A DNA stretch of 22,004 nucleotides from SpSt-28 sp044343155 (GCA_044343155.1 JAVZSS010000010.1:1-22004), one strand, 5' to 3'. Shown: positions 4,821-12,760, counted from the stretch's first letter. Translations and numbers: made by a program. The notes: generated by a model from the letters alone, not told the origin.

Positions 4821-7529
4821 ATGATTGTTGAATTTCAATTAATTGATGCAGATTACATACAGGTTAATAACCATCCTTTGATTAGGTTGTTTGGAAAGAC
4901 TAAGGAAGGAAAAACCGTATGTGTTTTTTATGAGGGTTATTTTCCATATTTTTATTTCTTATCCAACCACAGTTTGGAAGAAATAAAAAATACTTTGGAA
5001 AAAAATTTTCCTCATTTAATATTGAAAGTTGATAAAGTGAAGAAATATTATCCAATAGGTTATAGAAAAGAGAAGGAAGAATTCTACAGAGTTTTTCTTT
5101 CAGATCCTTCTAAGGTACCAGATGTTAGAGATTTTATAACTTCTTCTGGTTTGGCTTTAAAAACATTTGAAGCAGATATACTTTTTAAGTATAGATTTCT
5201 TGCAGATTTTGATTTATATGGAATGAGATGGTATAGAGTTGAAGGGGAGCCAATAAATACGCAAACTTCTTCAACAGAAATATCAATTAAAGCTAATAGT
5301 TTTGAAGAATTAGACTATCTTGAAAACGCTCCTTTTAAGATTTTATCTCTTGATATAGAAACTACAGCTAAAGAAGGAAAACCAAACACAAAGAAAGATA
5401 AGATTATAATGATTAGTTTATCTTTTAGTGAAGAATATGAAGGTAGAAAAAGTTTGGTTTTAGTTTCAAAACCGGTTAAACATAATGGAGATACGAAAGT
5501 GTTTAAGGATGAAAAAGAAATGTTGGAGGAATTTTTAAAAATTATATCTAATTATGATCCAGATATAATAGTTGGTTATAACATTAATTCTTTTGATTTG
5601 CCCTTTCTTAAAGACAGGATGAGAGAGAATAAAGTTTCTCTTAATGTCGGAAGGACTAATGATAAACCAATGATAATTAAAAAGGTTGGGGAAGAATATA
5701 GAAATCATATTTTGGGGAGAGTTATAGTTGACATTTATGAGATAGTTAAGGAAATGGTAGGCAGAGGATTACTTAGGCTTAAGAGATATACTTTAGATGA
5801 TGTTGGAAAAGCCTTAGTAAATGAAGGAAAAATAGAACTCAAACATAGTGATATAACAAGGATTTGGGAAAAAGGTAGTGAAGAAGAAATAGAAAAGTTG
5901 ATAGAATATTCAAGAAGAGATGCCCAGCTAGTTTTAAGAATATTTTTAGAAAGAAGGTTATTGGATAAGTATGTAGAGCTTTCAAGAGTTTGTGGACTTT
6001 TACTTCAAGATGTTTTAAATGAAGGAGAATCTTCTAAAATAGAATGTTTGTTGTTGAGAGAATTTAATAAAAGGGATTATGTTTTACCAAACAAACCAGA
6101 TAAAGATGAAACATTGAAAAGGAAAGAAGAAAGGGAAGTGAAAGGTATAAAAGGTGCTTTGGTTTTGAATCCAAAAGTTGGCTTATATACAACACCAATA
6201 GTTTATTTAGATTTTAAATCAATGTATCCTACAATTTACGTAAATTTTAACATTTGTCCCTCTACAATGGTAATTGATAATAGTTTTGATGAAAGTCAAG
6301 TTATAACTTCACCTTTTGGCTCAAAGTTTGTTAAGCCAGAAATTAGAAGAGGAATAATTCCTCAAATAGTCGAGTTCTTAATCAATGAAAGAGATAGAGT
6401 AAAGAAAGAAATGAAAAAAGAAAAAGATGAAATGAGAAAAGCTATGTTAGATGCTAAACAGGAGGCTTTAAAAAGAATGGCGAACGCTTTCTATGGATAT
6501 ACAGGTTTTATAAGGGGGAGGGTTTACGTTCTGGAAATAGCTAATTCAATAACAAGTTATGGAAGATATTTTATCGAAACAACTAAAAAAGTTGTTGAAA
6601 AAAGTAATAAAGATTGGGAAGTTATTTATGGTGATACAGATTCCATAATGGTTAAGATTGGTAACAAAGATTTAGAAGAAGCCTTTAAGATTGGTGAAGA
6701 AATAGAAAAGGTAATAAATGATTATTATCAAGGAAAAATGACAGTAAAAATAGAAAGTGTTTTCAAAAGTTTTCTCATAGTTTCTAAAAAAAGATATGCT
6801 GGAATAGCTGTTGAAAAGACTGAAAGTGGTTATAAAGAAAAGTTGGTAATGAAGGGTATAGAAACTGTGAGAAGGGATTGGTGTAATTTAACGGAGAAGG
6901 TTTTGTTTAGAGTATTAGAACTGTTGCTAAAAGAAGGTAATGTGGCAAAAACGTTAGAGTACGTCAAAGAAGTAATATCTAAATTAGAAAAAGGAGAAAT
7001 TGATATTGAAGATTTAGTTATTGTTAAAAGTTTGACTAGAGATTTGGGAGAATATAAGGGAACTCAACCTCATGTGGAATTAGTAAAAAAGCTTATGAGA
7101 AGATCTCCAGAAAAAGTTCCGGCTATTGGTGATAGAATAGGTTATGTAATAGTAGCTGGTCCAGATTTAGTTTCAAAGAGGGCTGAAGATCCTGAGTATG
7201 TTATTGAAAATAAAATTAAAATTGATGCTAAGTATTATATAGAAAATCAAGTATTACCTCCTATAGAGAGAATACTTGAAGTAGTTGGTATAACTAGGCA
7301 GCAACTTTTTTCAAATGGTAGACAAATGATTCTTTCTTCTATTAAAACTGATATTTCTCTAAGAAATGAGACAAAGGAATTTGGAGAAAAATTTGATAGT
7401 TTTGTTTGTGAAAAATGTGGTAGGACTTATCGTTCTTTACCATTAACAGGGAAATGCCATGATTGTGGGGGTATGCTTCTTTTTTCTTTAAATGGCTTTA
7501 GTTTTAAGAAAGTTAAGGTTGCTTCATAA
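4821..7529 (+). CDS. polB: Family-B DNA polymerase with DP2-like zinc-finger tail
   Basis: A 902-residue replicative-type polymerase, longer than the roughly 780 residues of well-studied archaeal PolB enzymes. The 3'-5' exonuclease is intact: Exo I D178-I-E180, Exo II N254-x4-D259, Exo III Y363-x3-D367. So is the polymerase: motif A D464-F-K-S-M-Y-P, motif B K551-x3-N555-A-F-Y-G, motif C Y-G-D605-T-D607-S. It should extend primed DNA and proofread. There is no intein and no clear C-terminal PCNA-binding peptide. After the thumb, residues 863-884 form a Cys4 finger (C863, C866, C879, C882) containing Y-R-x-x-P-L-x-G-K before C879 and G-G after C882, which is the pattern of the DP2 C-terminus. 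The DP1-like gene precedes it by 67 bp. TTTAAAAA at 4796-4803 suggests it can also be transcribed on its own. Confidence 0.97.
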   Translation: MIVEFQLIDADYIQVNNHPLIRLFGKTKEGKTVCVFYEGYFPYFYFLSNHSLEEIKNTLEKNFPHLILKVDKVKKYYPIGYRKEKEEFYRVFLSDPSKVPDVRDFITSSGLALKTFEADILFKYRFLADFDLYGMRWYRVEGEPINTQTSSTEISIKANSFEELDYLENAPFKILSLDIETTAKEGKPNTKKDKIIMISLSFSEEYEGRKSLVLVSKPVKHNGDTKVFKDEKEMLEEFLKIISNYDPDIIVGYNINSFDLPFLKDRMRENKVSLNVGRTNDKPMIIKKVGEEYRNHILGRVIVDIYEIVKEMVGRGLLRLKRYTLDDVGKALVNEGKIELKHSDITRIWEKGSEEEIEKLIEYSRRDAQLVLRIFLERRLLDKYVELSRVCGLLLQDVLNEGESSKIECLLLREFNKRDYVLPNKPDKDETLKRKEEREVKGIKGALVLNPKVGLYTTPIVYLDFKSMYPTIYVNFNICPSTMVIDNSFDESQVITSPFGSKFVKPEIRRGIIPQIVEFLINERDRVKKEMKKEKDEMRKAMLDAKQEALKRMANAFYGYTGFIRGRVYVLEIANSITSYGRYFIETTKKVVEKSNKDWEVIYGDTDSIMVKIGNKDLEEAFKIGEEIEKVINDYYQGKMTVKIESVFKSFLIVSKKRYAGIAVEKTESGYKEKLVMKGIETVRRDWCNLTEKVLFRVLELLLKEGNVAKTLEYVKEVISKLEKGEIDIEDLVIVKSLTRDLGEYKGTQPHVELVKKLMRRSPEKVPAIGDRIGYVIVAGPDLVSKRAEDPEYVIENKIKIDAKYYIENQVLPPIERILEVVGITRQQLFSNGRQMILSSIKTDISLRNETKEFGEKFDSFVCEKCGRTYRSLPLTGKCHDCGGMLLFSLNGFSFKKVKVAS
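7407..7526 (+). other. DP2-type Cys4 zinc finger at the PolB C-terminus
   Basis: The spacing is C-x2-C-x12-C-x2-C. From recalled Pyrococcus DP2 sequence, the large PolD subunit ends in a finger with the same spacing and the same residues, Y-R-R-x-P-L-x-G-K-C-x-x-C-G-G. In PolD this tail contacts DP1. Finding it on a family-B enzyme beside a DP1-like gene points to domain transfer or fusion, and to a subunit-docking role. Confidence 0.8.
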
Positions 7530-7545
7530 AGGTGAGTGTTAAATA

Positions 7546-7553
7546 TTTAAATA
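7546..7553 (+). promoter_or_regulatory. TATA-like box of psmB
   Basis: TTTAAATA within TTAAATATTTAAATA. A transcription start near 7575 would leave a short leader that carries the GGTGG ribosome-binding site at 7583-7587. Confidence 0.5.
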
Positions 7554-7582
7554 CGTATGCATAAATAACTAATCATAGTTCT

Positions 7583-7587
7583 GGTGG
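7583..7587 (+). promoter_or_regulatory. GGTGG ribosome-binding site deciding a TTG start
   Basis: GGTGG is complementary to the archaeal 16S 3' end (CCUCC/CACC core) and lies 6 nt before TTG 7594. It selects the TTG as the psmB start. There is no in-frame ATG before the catalytic threonine. Confidence 0.6.
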
Positions 7588-7593
7588 TTTAAC

Positions 7594-8211
7594 TTGAAGG
7601 AAAATTCATTAGAGATAAAAAAAACTGGTACAACGACAGTGGGTATAGTTTGTAAAAATGCGGTAGTATTAGCTGCTGAGAAAAAATCTACTCTTGGATA
7701 TTTAGTTGCTAGTAAGGAAAGTGAAAAAATTCTGCCCCTTGATGATCATATAGCAATGACTATTGCTGGCGTTAGTGGTGATGCTCAAGCTTTAGCTAGA
7801 TATTTAAGGGCAGAATTTAAGTTGTATGAAACTATGCACAAAAGAAAAATAAGCGTTAAAGGAGCTGCCACACTTTTATCTAACATACTTCAATCTTCGA
7901 AATATTTTCCTTATTTTGTTCAGTTAATAATTGGTGGTGTTGATAGTAAAGGTCCTCATATTTATAGTTTAGATGCAGTTGGTGGTATTGAAGAAGAAAA
8001 AAAGTTTACATCTACTGGTTCTGGTTCTCCAATTGCGTATGGTGTTTTGGAAGATCAATATAAAGATAATATGAGTGTAGAAGAGGCTAAAGAATTAGCT
8101 AAAAGGGCAATAAAAGCTGCTATAGAAAGAGATATAGGTTCTGGTGGAAAGGCAATAGATATAGCTGTTATAACCAAAGAGGGAATAGAAATTTTTACTG
8201 AAAAAATTTAA
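7594..8211 (+). CDS. psmB: Proteasome beta subunit (TTG start)
   Basis: Catalytic subunit of the archaeal 20S proteasome, which degrades unfolded proteins in the cytoplasm. The 205 residues have a 12-residue propeptide ending K-T-G, then the mature N-terminus T13-T-T-V-G, the nucleophile exposed by autocleavage. Counting from T13 as 1, E17 and K33 fall at E29 and K45, matching the Thermoplasma subunit. Other family marks are A-G-V-S-G-D-A-Q, G-G-V-D, S-T-G-S-G-S-P and the late G-S-G-G. Translation starts at TTG behind GGTGG. aCPSF1 follows after 20 nt with its own GGTG, so the two are probably one operon. The alpha subunit and the regulatory ATPase are not in the window. Confidence 0.97.
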   Translation: MKENSLEIKKTGTTTVGIVCKNAVVLAAEKKSTLGYLVASKESEKILPLDDHIAMTIAGVSGDAQALARYLRAEFKLYETMHKRKISVKGAATLLSNILQSSKYFPYFVQLIIGGVDSKGPHIYSLDAVGGIEEEKKFTSTGSGSPIAYGVLEDQYKDNMSVEEAKELAKRAIKAAIERDIGSGGKAIDIAVITKEGIEIFTEKI

Positions 8212-8231
8212 GCTTTATTTGGTGTTGAATA

Positions 8232-10091
8232 ATGGAAATAATAGAGAAAATTAAAGAGCTGTTTCCAGCAAAATCTGTAAGTAGAATAGAGTTTGAAGGA
8301 GCGGAAATAATAGTTTATACAAAAGATATAGAATTTTTTAAGAATGCCGAACAAATTGTTAAAGATGTTGTTTCTCAAGTCAAAAAAAGAATAGAAGTTA
8401 GACCAGAAAAGAATTTACTTTTACCAGAGGATGAAGCAAGAAAAAAAATATATGAAATAGTACCAAAAGAAGCTGAAATTAGGGATATAGTTTTTGAAAA
8501 AGAGAGGAGCATTGTCAATATTTACGCTAAAAAAACAGGTCTAGTTATTGGAAAAAATGGAGAGACTTTGAAAAAGATAAGGGAAGAAACTCTTTGGAAA
8601 CCAAAAATAGAGAGAGCACCTTTAATAGATTCCCCAATTGTTGATAGTATAAGAAGAATGTTTCATGAAGAAGTAGAATTTAGAAAGAAATTTCTTAATG
8701 ATGTTGGTAGAAGAATTTTTACTAAAAAAGAAATTAATAGAGGTAGGATTAGATTAACTTTTTTAGGTGGGGCAAGAGAGGTAGGAAGATCTTGTTTATT
8801 GGTTGAAACTCTCAAATCAAAAATTTTAGTTGATGCTGGAATAATTTCCGGCACTTTAAATGGTTTTCCAATTTTGAATGTTCCAGAGTTTGATTTAAGT
8901 GAAATCGATGCAATAGTTGCTTCTCATGCCCACTTAGATCATATAGGTTTTATTCCAGCCTTGTATGAAATGGGATATGATGGTCCTCTTTATCTAACAA
9001 CACCAACTCTAGATTTAGGAGTACTTCTTTGGTTAGATTTTATAGAAGTTTCTCAGAGGAGTGGAGTAAAACCAATTTTTACTATTAAAGGTGTGAAAGA
9101 GGCTTTGAAAAGAGCAATAACATTAGATTATGAAGAAGTCACTGATATAGCGGAAGACGTTAAATTAACATTTTATAATTCTGGCCATATTCTAGGTGGA
9201 GGAATAGTTCATTTGCATGTCGGTGAAGGTTTGCATAATATAGTTTATGCATTAGACCAAAAGTTTGGGAAAACAAATCTATTAGATCCAGCATATCACG
9301 AATTCCAAAGAGTAGAAACTTTAATTATAGAAGCAACTTATGGAGCAAAAAATGATGTAATGCCAAAAAAATCGGAGGTTGAGAAGAACTTTATGGAGGT
9401 TGTTAATAAAACTATGGAAAGAGGTGGAATAGTTCTCATACCTTCTTTTTCTGTAGAAAGAGCGCAAGAACTAATGACAATATTAGTTAAAAATAACTTT
9501 TTGTATCCGGTTTATCTGGATGGAATGATTTGGGATGCTAATGGTATATTTACAGCATACCCAGAATATTATGGAAAAAGAATGTATAAGCAAGCTATTA
9601 ATGGAAACGACCCATTTTTATCTCCAATTTTTAGAAGAATTTCTTCTTCTCAGGATAGAGAAAAAGCTTGGAATGATAGACCATGTGTAATAATTTCGAC
9701 TAGTGGGATGCTTACCGGAGGACCAGTTATAGAGCATCTAAAACATTTAGCTGAAGACGAAAAAAGTACTTTAATATTTGTTGGTTATCAAGCAGAGGGA
9801 ACCTTAGGAAGAAAAATTCAAAAGGGAATTAGAGAAATTCCATTAGAATTCGAAGGAAAAACACTTATTGTTAACCTAAAAATGGAAGTTTATACTGCAG
9901 ATGGTTTAAGTGCACATTCAGATAGAAAGCAATTACTCGCTTATATAGGAAATTTAAATGCGAAACCAAAAAGAATATTTGTTGTTCATGGAGAGGAAGA
10001 GAAAACTATTTCTCTTGCTTCAGCTATTCAAAAAATTTTTAATATAGAGAGCTATGCTCCTCGTTTATTAGAAACTCTTAGAGTTTTTTAA
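8232..10091 (+). CDS. fttA: aCPSF1 / FttA, KH - beta-CASP ribonuclease
   Basis: Archaeal homologue of the eukaryotic mRNA 3'-end endonuclease CPSF73. Known relatives terminate transcription by cutting nascent RNA at U-rich sites behind RNA polymerase. The 619 residues comprise an N-terminal KH-like domain (about 1-70), a second KH with the G107-K-N-G110 loop, and a metallo-beta-lactamase core from about 172 with H232-A-H234-L-D236-H237. The beta-CASP insertion and the closing motifs G-L-S-A-H-S-D and V-V-H-G-E follow. The length is close to the usual 630-640. The metal-site segment normally written G-D-F-K-F reads L-D-Q-K-F here, keeping the aspartate. GGTG at 8221-8224 serves the ATG. The T-tracts after some genes in the window are plausible sites for this factor. 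Confidence 0.96.
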   Translation: MEIIEKIKELFPAKSVSRIEFEGAEIIVYTKDIEFFKNAEQIVKDVVSQVKKRIEVRPEKNLLLPEDEARKKIYEIVPKEAEIRDIVFEKERSIVNIYAKKTGLVIGKNGETLKKIREETLWKPKIERAPLIDSPIVDSIRRMFHEEVEFRKKFLNDVGRRIFTKKEINRGRIRLTFLGGAREVGRSCLLVETLKSKILVDAGIISGTLNGFPILNVPEFDLSEIDAIVASHAHLDHIGFIPALYEMGYDGPLYLTTPTLDLGVLLWLDFIEVSQRSGVKPIFTIKGVKEALKRAITLDYEEVTDIAEDVKLTFYNSGHILGGGIVHLHVGEGLHNIVYALDQKFGKTNLLDPAYHEFQRVETLIIEATYGAKNDVMPKKSEVEKNFMEVVNKTMERGGIVLIPSFSVERAQELMTILVKNNFLYPVYLDGMIWDANGIFTAYPEYYGKRMYKQAINGNDPFLSPIFRRISSSQDREKAWNDRPCVIISTSGMLTGGPVIEHLKHLAEDEKSTLIFVGYQAEGTLGRKIQKGIREIPLEFEGKTLIVNLKMEVYTADGLSAHSDRKQLLAYIGNLNAKPKRIFVVHGEEEKTISLASAIQKIFNIESYAPRLLETLRVF

Positions 10092-10105
10092 GATATGTAA
10101 ATTTT

Positions 10106-10495
10106 ATGTCTATTTTATGGAAAAAATTTAAAGAAAAAAGAAGAAATAACTTATTTATGAAAGGTTCTTATTTTGAAGAAGTTTCATATCTTCTTTCTTC
10201 TTCTCTTTCTCTTAAAATTTTAATTGCAATAAGTTCTTTACCTTTTCCAACACCAACACTAATAGCTAAAACTATTAAGTGTTCTCCTTCAAACGTTTCT
10301 ACAAAGCTAATTAAATTAAGAGAAAAGGGATTAACAATATGTATAACGCCAGAAAGGAGAAAAGGTAGAATATATAAGTTAACTAAAAAAGGAAAGATTG
10401 TAATTGGTTTTTTAAATAATAGTGGAGTAATAATTAATTTTAAGAGTTATGAATTAGGATATGAAGAAGGTAAGAGTAAAATCAAAAGGATATAG
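10106..10495 (+). CDS. Winged-helix (MarR/ArsR-like) regulator
   Basis: A 129-residue basic protein. Residues 30-105 form a winged helix: S-L-K-I-L-I-A-I-S-S, T-L-I-A-K-T-I, recognition helix S-P-S-N-V-S-T-K-L-I-K-L-R-E-K-G-L, then a wing with E-R-R-K-G-R-I-Y-K-L-T-K-K-G-K, typical of MarR/ArsR-type regulators. No effector-binding cysteines stand out. It begins 14 nt after fttA, and its last 35 nt overlap the Hjc-like gene, so the two are likely translated from one message. The tail (residues 108-129) may simply reflect that overlap. Its target is unknown. Confidence 0.7.
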   Translation: MSILWKKFKEKRRNNLFMKGSYFEEVSYLLSSSLSLKILIAISSLPFPTPTLIAKTIKCSPSNVSTKLIKLREKGLTICITPERRKGRIYKLTKKGKIVIGFLNNSGVIINFKSYELGYEEGKSKIKRI

Positions 10496-10805
10496 AGTTG
10501 AAAGAAAAATTAGAATGATATTTGAAAAAAGAGGATGGAAAGTTGTAAGAGCTGGTGGGAGCTTAGGAGAAGCAGATTTAGTTTGCTTAAAAAATGGGAA
10601 AATAGTTTTAATTCAAGTTAAGTCTAGTAGTAAAGAAGAATTGTATTATTATGGCTATGATAAAGATTTTTTGGAAGGCTTTCCTTTTTATATAGTTGTT
10701 GACTTTGGTTATGGGAAGATTAGGGTAGTAAAGCCAAAAAAAGTAATAAAAGAAGATGATGGTATATCAATTGAAGAATTTTTAAATAACGAATGTAATT
10801 TATAA
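10461..10805 (+). CDS. hjc: Hjc-like PD-(D/E)xK nuclease (Holliday junction resolvase)
   Basis: A 114-residue protein matching Hjc in size and layout. It has K-G-Y-R-V-E14-R near the N-terminus, G-W-K-V-V-R30-A-G-G-S34 on the first strands, the metal aspartate in E-A-D39-L-V, and the core strand L-I-Q52-V-K54-S-S. Hjc cuts four-way DNA junctions in recombination and fork repair. The E-x-K glutamate is Gln here, which is tolerated in some PD-(D/E)xK families (Mrr-type nucleases have Q-x-K) but unusual for Hjc as I know it. The gene overlaps the upstream winged-helix gene by 35 nt, and a CBS gene follows after 13 nt. A Mrr-like or other small nuclease is the alternative reading. Hel308, RadA and RPA are also in the window. 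Confidence 0.75.
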   Translation: MKKVRVKSKGYRVERKIRMIFEKRGWKVVRAGGSLGEADLVCLKNGKIVLIQVKSSSKEELYYYGYDKDFLEGFPFYIVVDFGYGKIRVVKPKKVIKEDDGISIEEFLNNECNL

Positions 10806-10818
10806 AATTGGTGTCGAG

Positions 10819-11376
10819 ATGACGTTGTTTGTTAAAGATCTGATGTCAAAAAAAGTTAATATTGTTAGTGGAAATTCTAGCATAGTTAAGGCTGCAAAAA
10901 TTATGGCTAAGAGTAGAAGAGGATATGTTGTAGTAGTTAAAAATGATAAGCCAGTAGGAATTTTAACGGATAGTGATGTTATAGAAAAGGTTGTAGCTAA
11001 GAATAAGGATCCAAGTAAAATAAAGGTTAAAGATATAATGAGCTCTCCAGTTATTGTTATTCATCCAAATTCTAGAATAGATGAAGCTTCTATTTTAATG
11101 AGAAAAAATCTGATTAAAAGACTTCCAGTAGTTAATCCAAAAAATGGAAAATTAATTGGGATTTTAACAGAAACTGATATTGCAAAAAGCACACCAGAAT
11201 TTATTAACATATTGGAGGAAAGAGCCATTGCTAAAGAAGAAGGATATGAGCCAGAAAGAATTAGTGGTATAGCTTCTGGAATCTGTGAAGAATGTGGAAA
11301 CTATTCTGAGATTTTGTATTATATTAATGGGGAATGGATTTGCGAATCATGTAAGAGTGTGGAAGAGAAAAGTTAA
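10819..11376 (+). CDS. Two-CBS-domain protein with C-terminal zinc ribbon
   Basis: A 185-residue protein. Two CBS motifs (about 1-60 and 66-125) form one Bateman module, with the repeated signatures V-K-D-L-M-S, V-G-I-L-T-D-S-D-V and K-D-I-M-S-S-P, I-G-I-L-T-E-T-D-I. Such modules sense adenosine ligands such as AMP, ATP or SAM. A Cys4 ribbon follows: C156-x2-C159-x15-C175-x2-C178. No catalytic domain is attached, so it is probably a ligand-responsive regulator or adaptor binding nucleic acid or a partner through the ribbon. GGTG at 10810-10813 lies 5 nt before the ATG. A second CBS gene follows after 28 nt. Confidence 0.88.
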   Translation: MTLFVKDLMSKKVNIVSGNSSIVKAAKIMAKSRRGYVVVVKNDKPVGILTDSDVIEKVVAKNKDPSKIKVKDIMSSPVIVIHPNSRIDEASILMRKNLIKRLPVVNPKNGKLIGILTETDIAKSTPEFINILEERAIAKEEGYEPERISGIASGICEECGNYSEILYYINGEWICESCKSVEEKS

Positions 11377-11378
11377 GA

Positions 11379-11394
11379 TTTATTTTTTGTTTTT
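11379..11394 (+). terminator. T-rich tract, possible terminator
   Basis: TTTATTTTTTGTTTTT starts 2 nt after the stop codon of the CBS-ribbon gene. It is a U-rich tract of the kind used in archaeal termination, and the FttA gene encoded upstream belongs to the family that acts on such tracts. It may only partly separate the two CBS genes. Confidence 0.35.
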
Positions 11395-11404
11395 AAAATA
11401 AAAA

Positions 11405-12202
11405 ATGGTTGAATTGGAAAAAGTTGGTATATTAGGTAATAAAAGAATAGTTGAAATAGCTTCTTTAAATCCAATTTATTGTTTTGATAAAGAAAGTATA
11501 TTTCAAGTTTCGGAAAAATTTAGTAAGTTTGGGTTTAGGAGCTTTCCCGTTGTTGATAAAAATAAAAAATTGGTTGGGATAGTTACTATAACAGATATTC
11601 TTGATGCTTTTTTGAAAAAGGAAGACTTTTTTCAAGAGATTTCAAAAATTATGTCCAGAGAAGTAGTTTTTGTTGAAGATAGAGAAAGTATAAGAATTGT
11701 TTTACAAAAAATGAAAATATCTAAAAGAGGAAGGTTACCGGTAGTTGGAGAAAGTAATAAGGTTGTTGGGATAATTTCTGAAACGGATTTTTTGAAGAAA
11801 AGCAGCGATTTTTCAATTTTTGAAAAAATAAAAATAGAAGAAGTTATGACAAAAAAACCGTTTTGTGTTTTTTCTAAAAATACAATACTCGAAACAATAA
11901 GAATTATGGTCAATGCAAAATATAGGAGATTGCCAGTTATTGAAAATGGAGAGTTAGTTGGTTATATAACTTCTACTAGACTATTTTCTAAACTTTTTGA
12001 AAATAAGTTTTCGGAAAATTTTGTTAAGAAACCTATAAGTGAAATAATGACTAAGGAGCCAATATTTGTTGAACCTAGCGAAAGTTTGAAAAATGCTCTC
12101 GAAAAAATGAAAAATAGTGGAATTTCTTCTATTCTTATTGTTAATAATAAAAAAATAGAGGGAATATTTACAGAAAGGGATTATATAAATCTCTTAGAGT
12201 AG
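11405..12202 (+). CDS. Four-CBS-domain protein
   Basis: A 265-residue protein made almost wholly of four CBS motifs, two Bateman modules. Repeated signatures are L-V-G-I-V-T-I-T-D-I, V-V-G-I-I-S-E-T-D-F, L-V-G-Y-I-T-S-T-R-L and I-E-G-I-F-T-E-R-D-Y, and three of the motifs are introduced by I-M-S/T-K/R or V-M-T-K. By family knowledge these bind adenine nucleotides or SAM. No enzyme domain or membrane segment is present. It follows the CBS-ribbon gene by 28 nt, so the pair may work together. Its last 9 nt overlap the end of the convergent thpR gene. The function is unassigned. Confidence 0.88.
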   Translation: MVELEKVGILGNKRIVEIASLNPIYCFDKESIFQVSEKFSKFGFRSFPVVDKNKKLVGIVTITDILDAFLKKEDFFQEISKIMSREVVFVEDRESIRIVLQKMKISKRGRLPVVGESNKVVGIISETDFLKKSSDFSIFEKIKIEEVMTKKPFCVFSKNTILETIRIMVNAKYRRLPVIENGELVGYITSTRLFSKLFENKFSENFVKKPISEIMTKEPIFVEPSESLKNALEKMKNSGISSILIVNNKKIEGIFTERDYINLLE

Positions 12203-12715
12203 TTTGAAAGTAGTTATAACTTCATATATAGGTCCATTTTTAGTTAAAGTACTTTTAATAAGTTTTAACTCTTTAACTTCTATATATTCATCAATCTTTA
12301 CCTTTCTACAAAAATCCATAAGTTTGTTTTTTTCAAAAACTTTTTTTACTCTGTAAATAGTTAGATGGGGAGGTTTAACATCCCCACCAACATTTTTTTC
12401 TATTTCTTTTGATATATTTTCTAAACCAAAAACTTCTAAAGCTATAACTCTTATAAAATTTTCATTTGGAATCAATTTAATACCATTTATAAAAGCAACA
12501 CATCCATTTATTTTTTCTACGGTTTTTTCAGTTTTTTCTAAAATTTCTTTCAATTCTTTTTCATTAACTTCTCCAAAAAAAGAGATTGTTATGTGTAGGT
12601 TTTCTTTTTCTACAGCTTTTCCAATTAAAAAATTTTTTATATCTTTTTTTATAATCTCTACTTTTTTTATAATTTCTTCATTAAGTGGAAATATGGCTAA
12701 AAAGCATCTAACCAT
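12194..12715 (-). CDS. thpR: RNA 2',3'-cyclic phosphodiesterase ThpR (2H family)
   Basis: A 173-residue 2H phosphoesterase, close to the usual 175-190. The two catalytic tetrapeptides are H41-I-T43-I and H117-L-T119-I, and the N-terminus R-C-F-L-A-I matches the family R-x-F-x-A-I. Members hydrolyse RNA 2',3'-cyclic phosphate ends to 2'-phosphates, and some ligate tRNA halves in vitro (older name LigT). The gene is transcribed leftward, opposite to its neighbours. Its 3' end overlaps the four-CBS gene by 9 nt, and it diverges from the PRC-barrel gene across only 45 bp. No Shine-Dalgarno is evident. Confidence 0.93.
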   Translation of the reverse strand: MVRCFLAIFPLNEEIIKKVEIIKKDIKNFLIGKAVEKENLHITISFFGEVNEKELKEILEKTEKTVEKINGCVAFINGIKLIPNENFIRVIALEVFGLENISKEIEKNVGGDVKPPHLTIYRVKKVFEKNKLMDFCRKVKIDEYIEVKELKLIKSTLTKNGPIYEVITTFKLL

Positions 12716-12760
12716 TAGAATATTTATTTTCTATAAAGAATTATTAATAAGGTGAAAAAT

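Noticed and set aside
4821..7529. Intein in PolB to explain its length
   Set aside because: The extra length is spread over the N-terminal region and the zinc-finger tail; motifs A, B and C are uninterrupted and at normal spacing.
12752..12760. GTG 12752 as the PRC-barrel start
   Set aside because: It is part of the GGTGA ribosome-binding site for ATG 12761. The same argument rejects GTG 17344 for radA and GTG 20923 for the eS1 gene.
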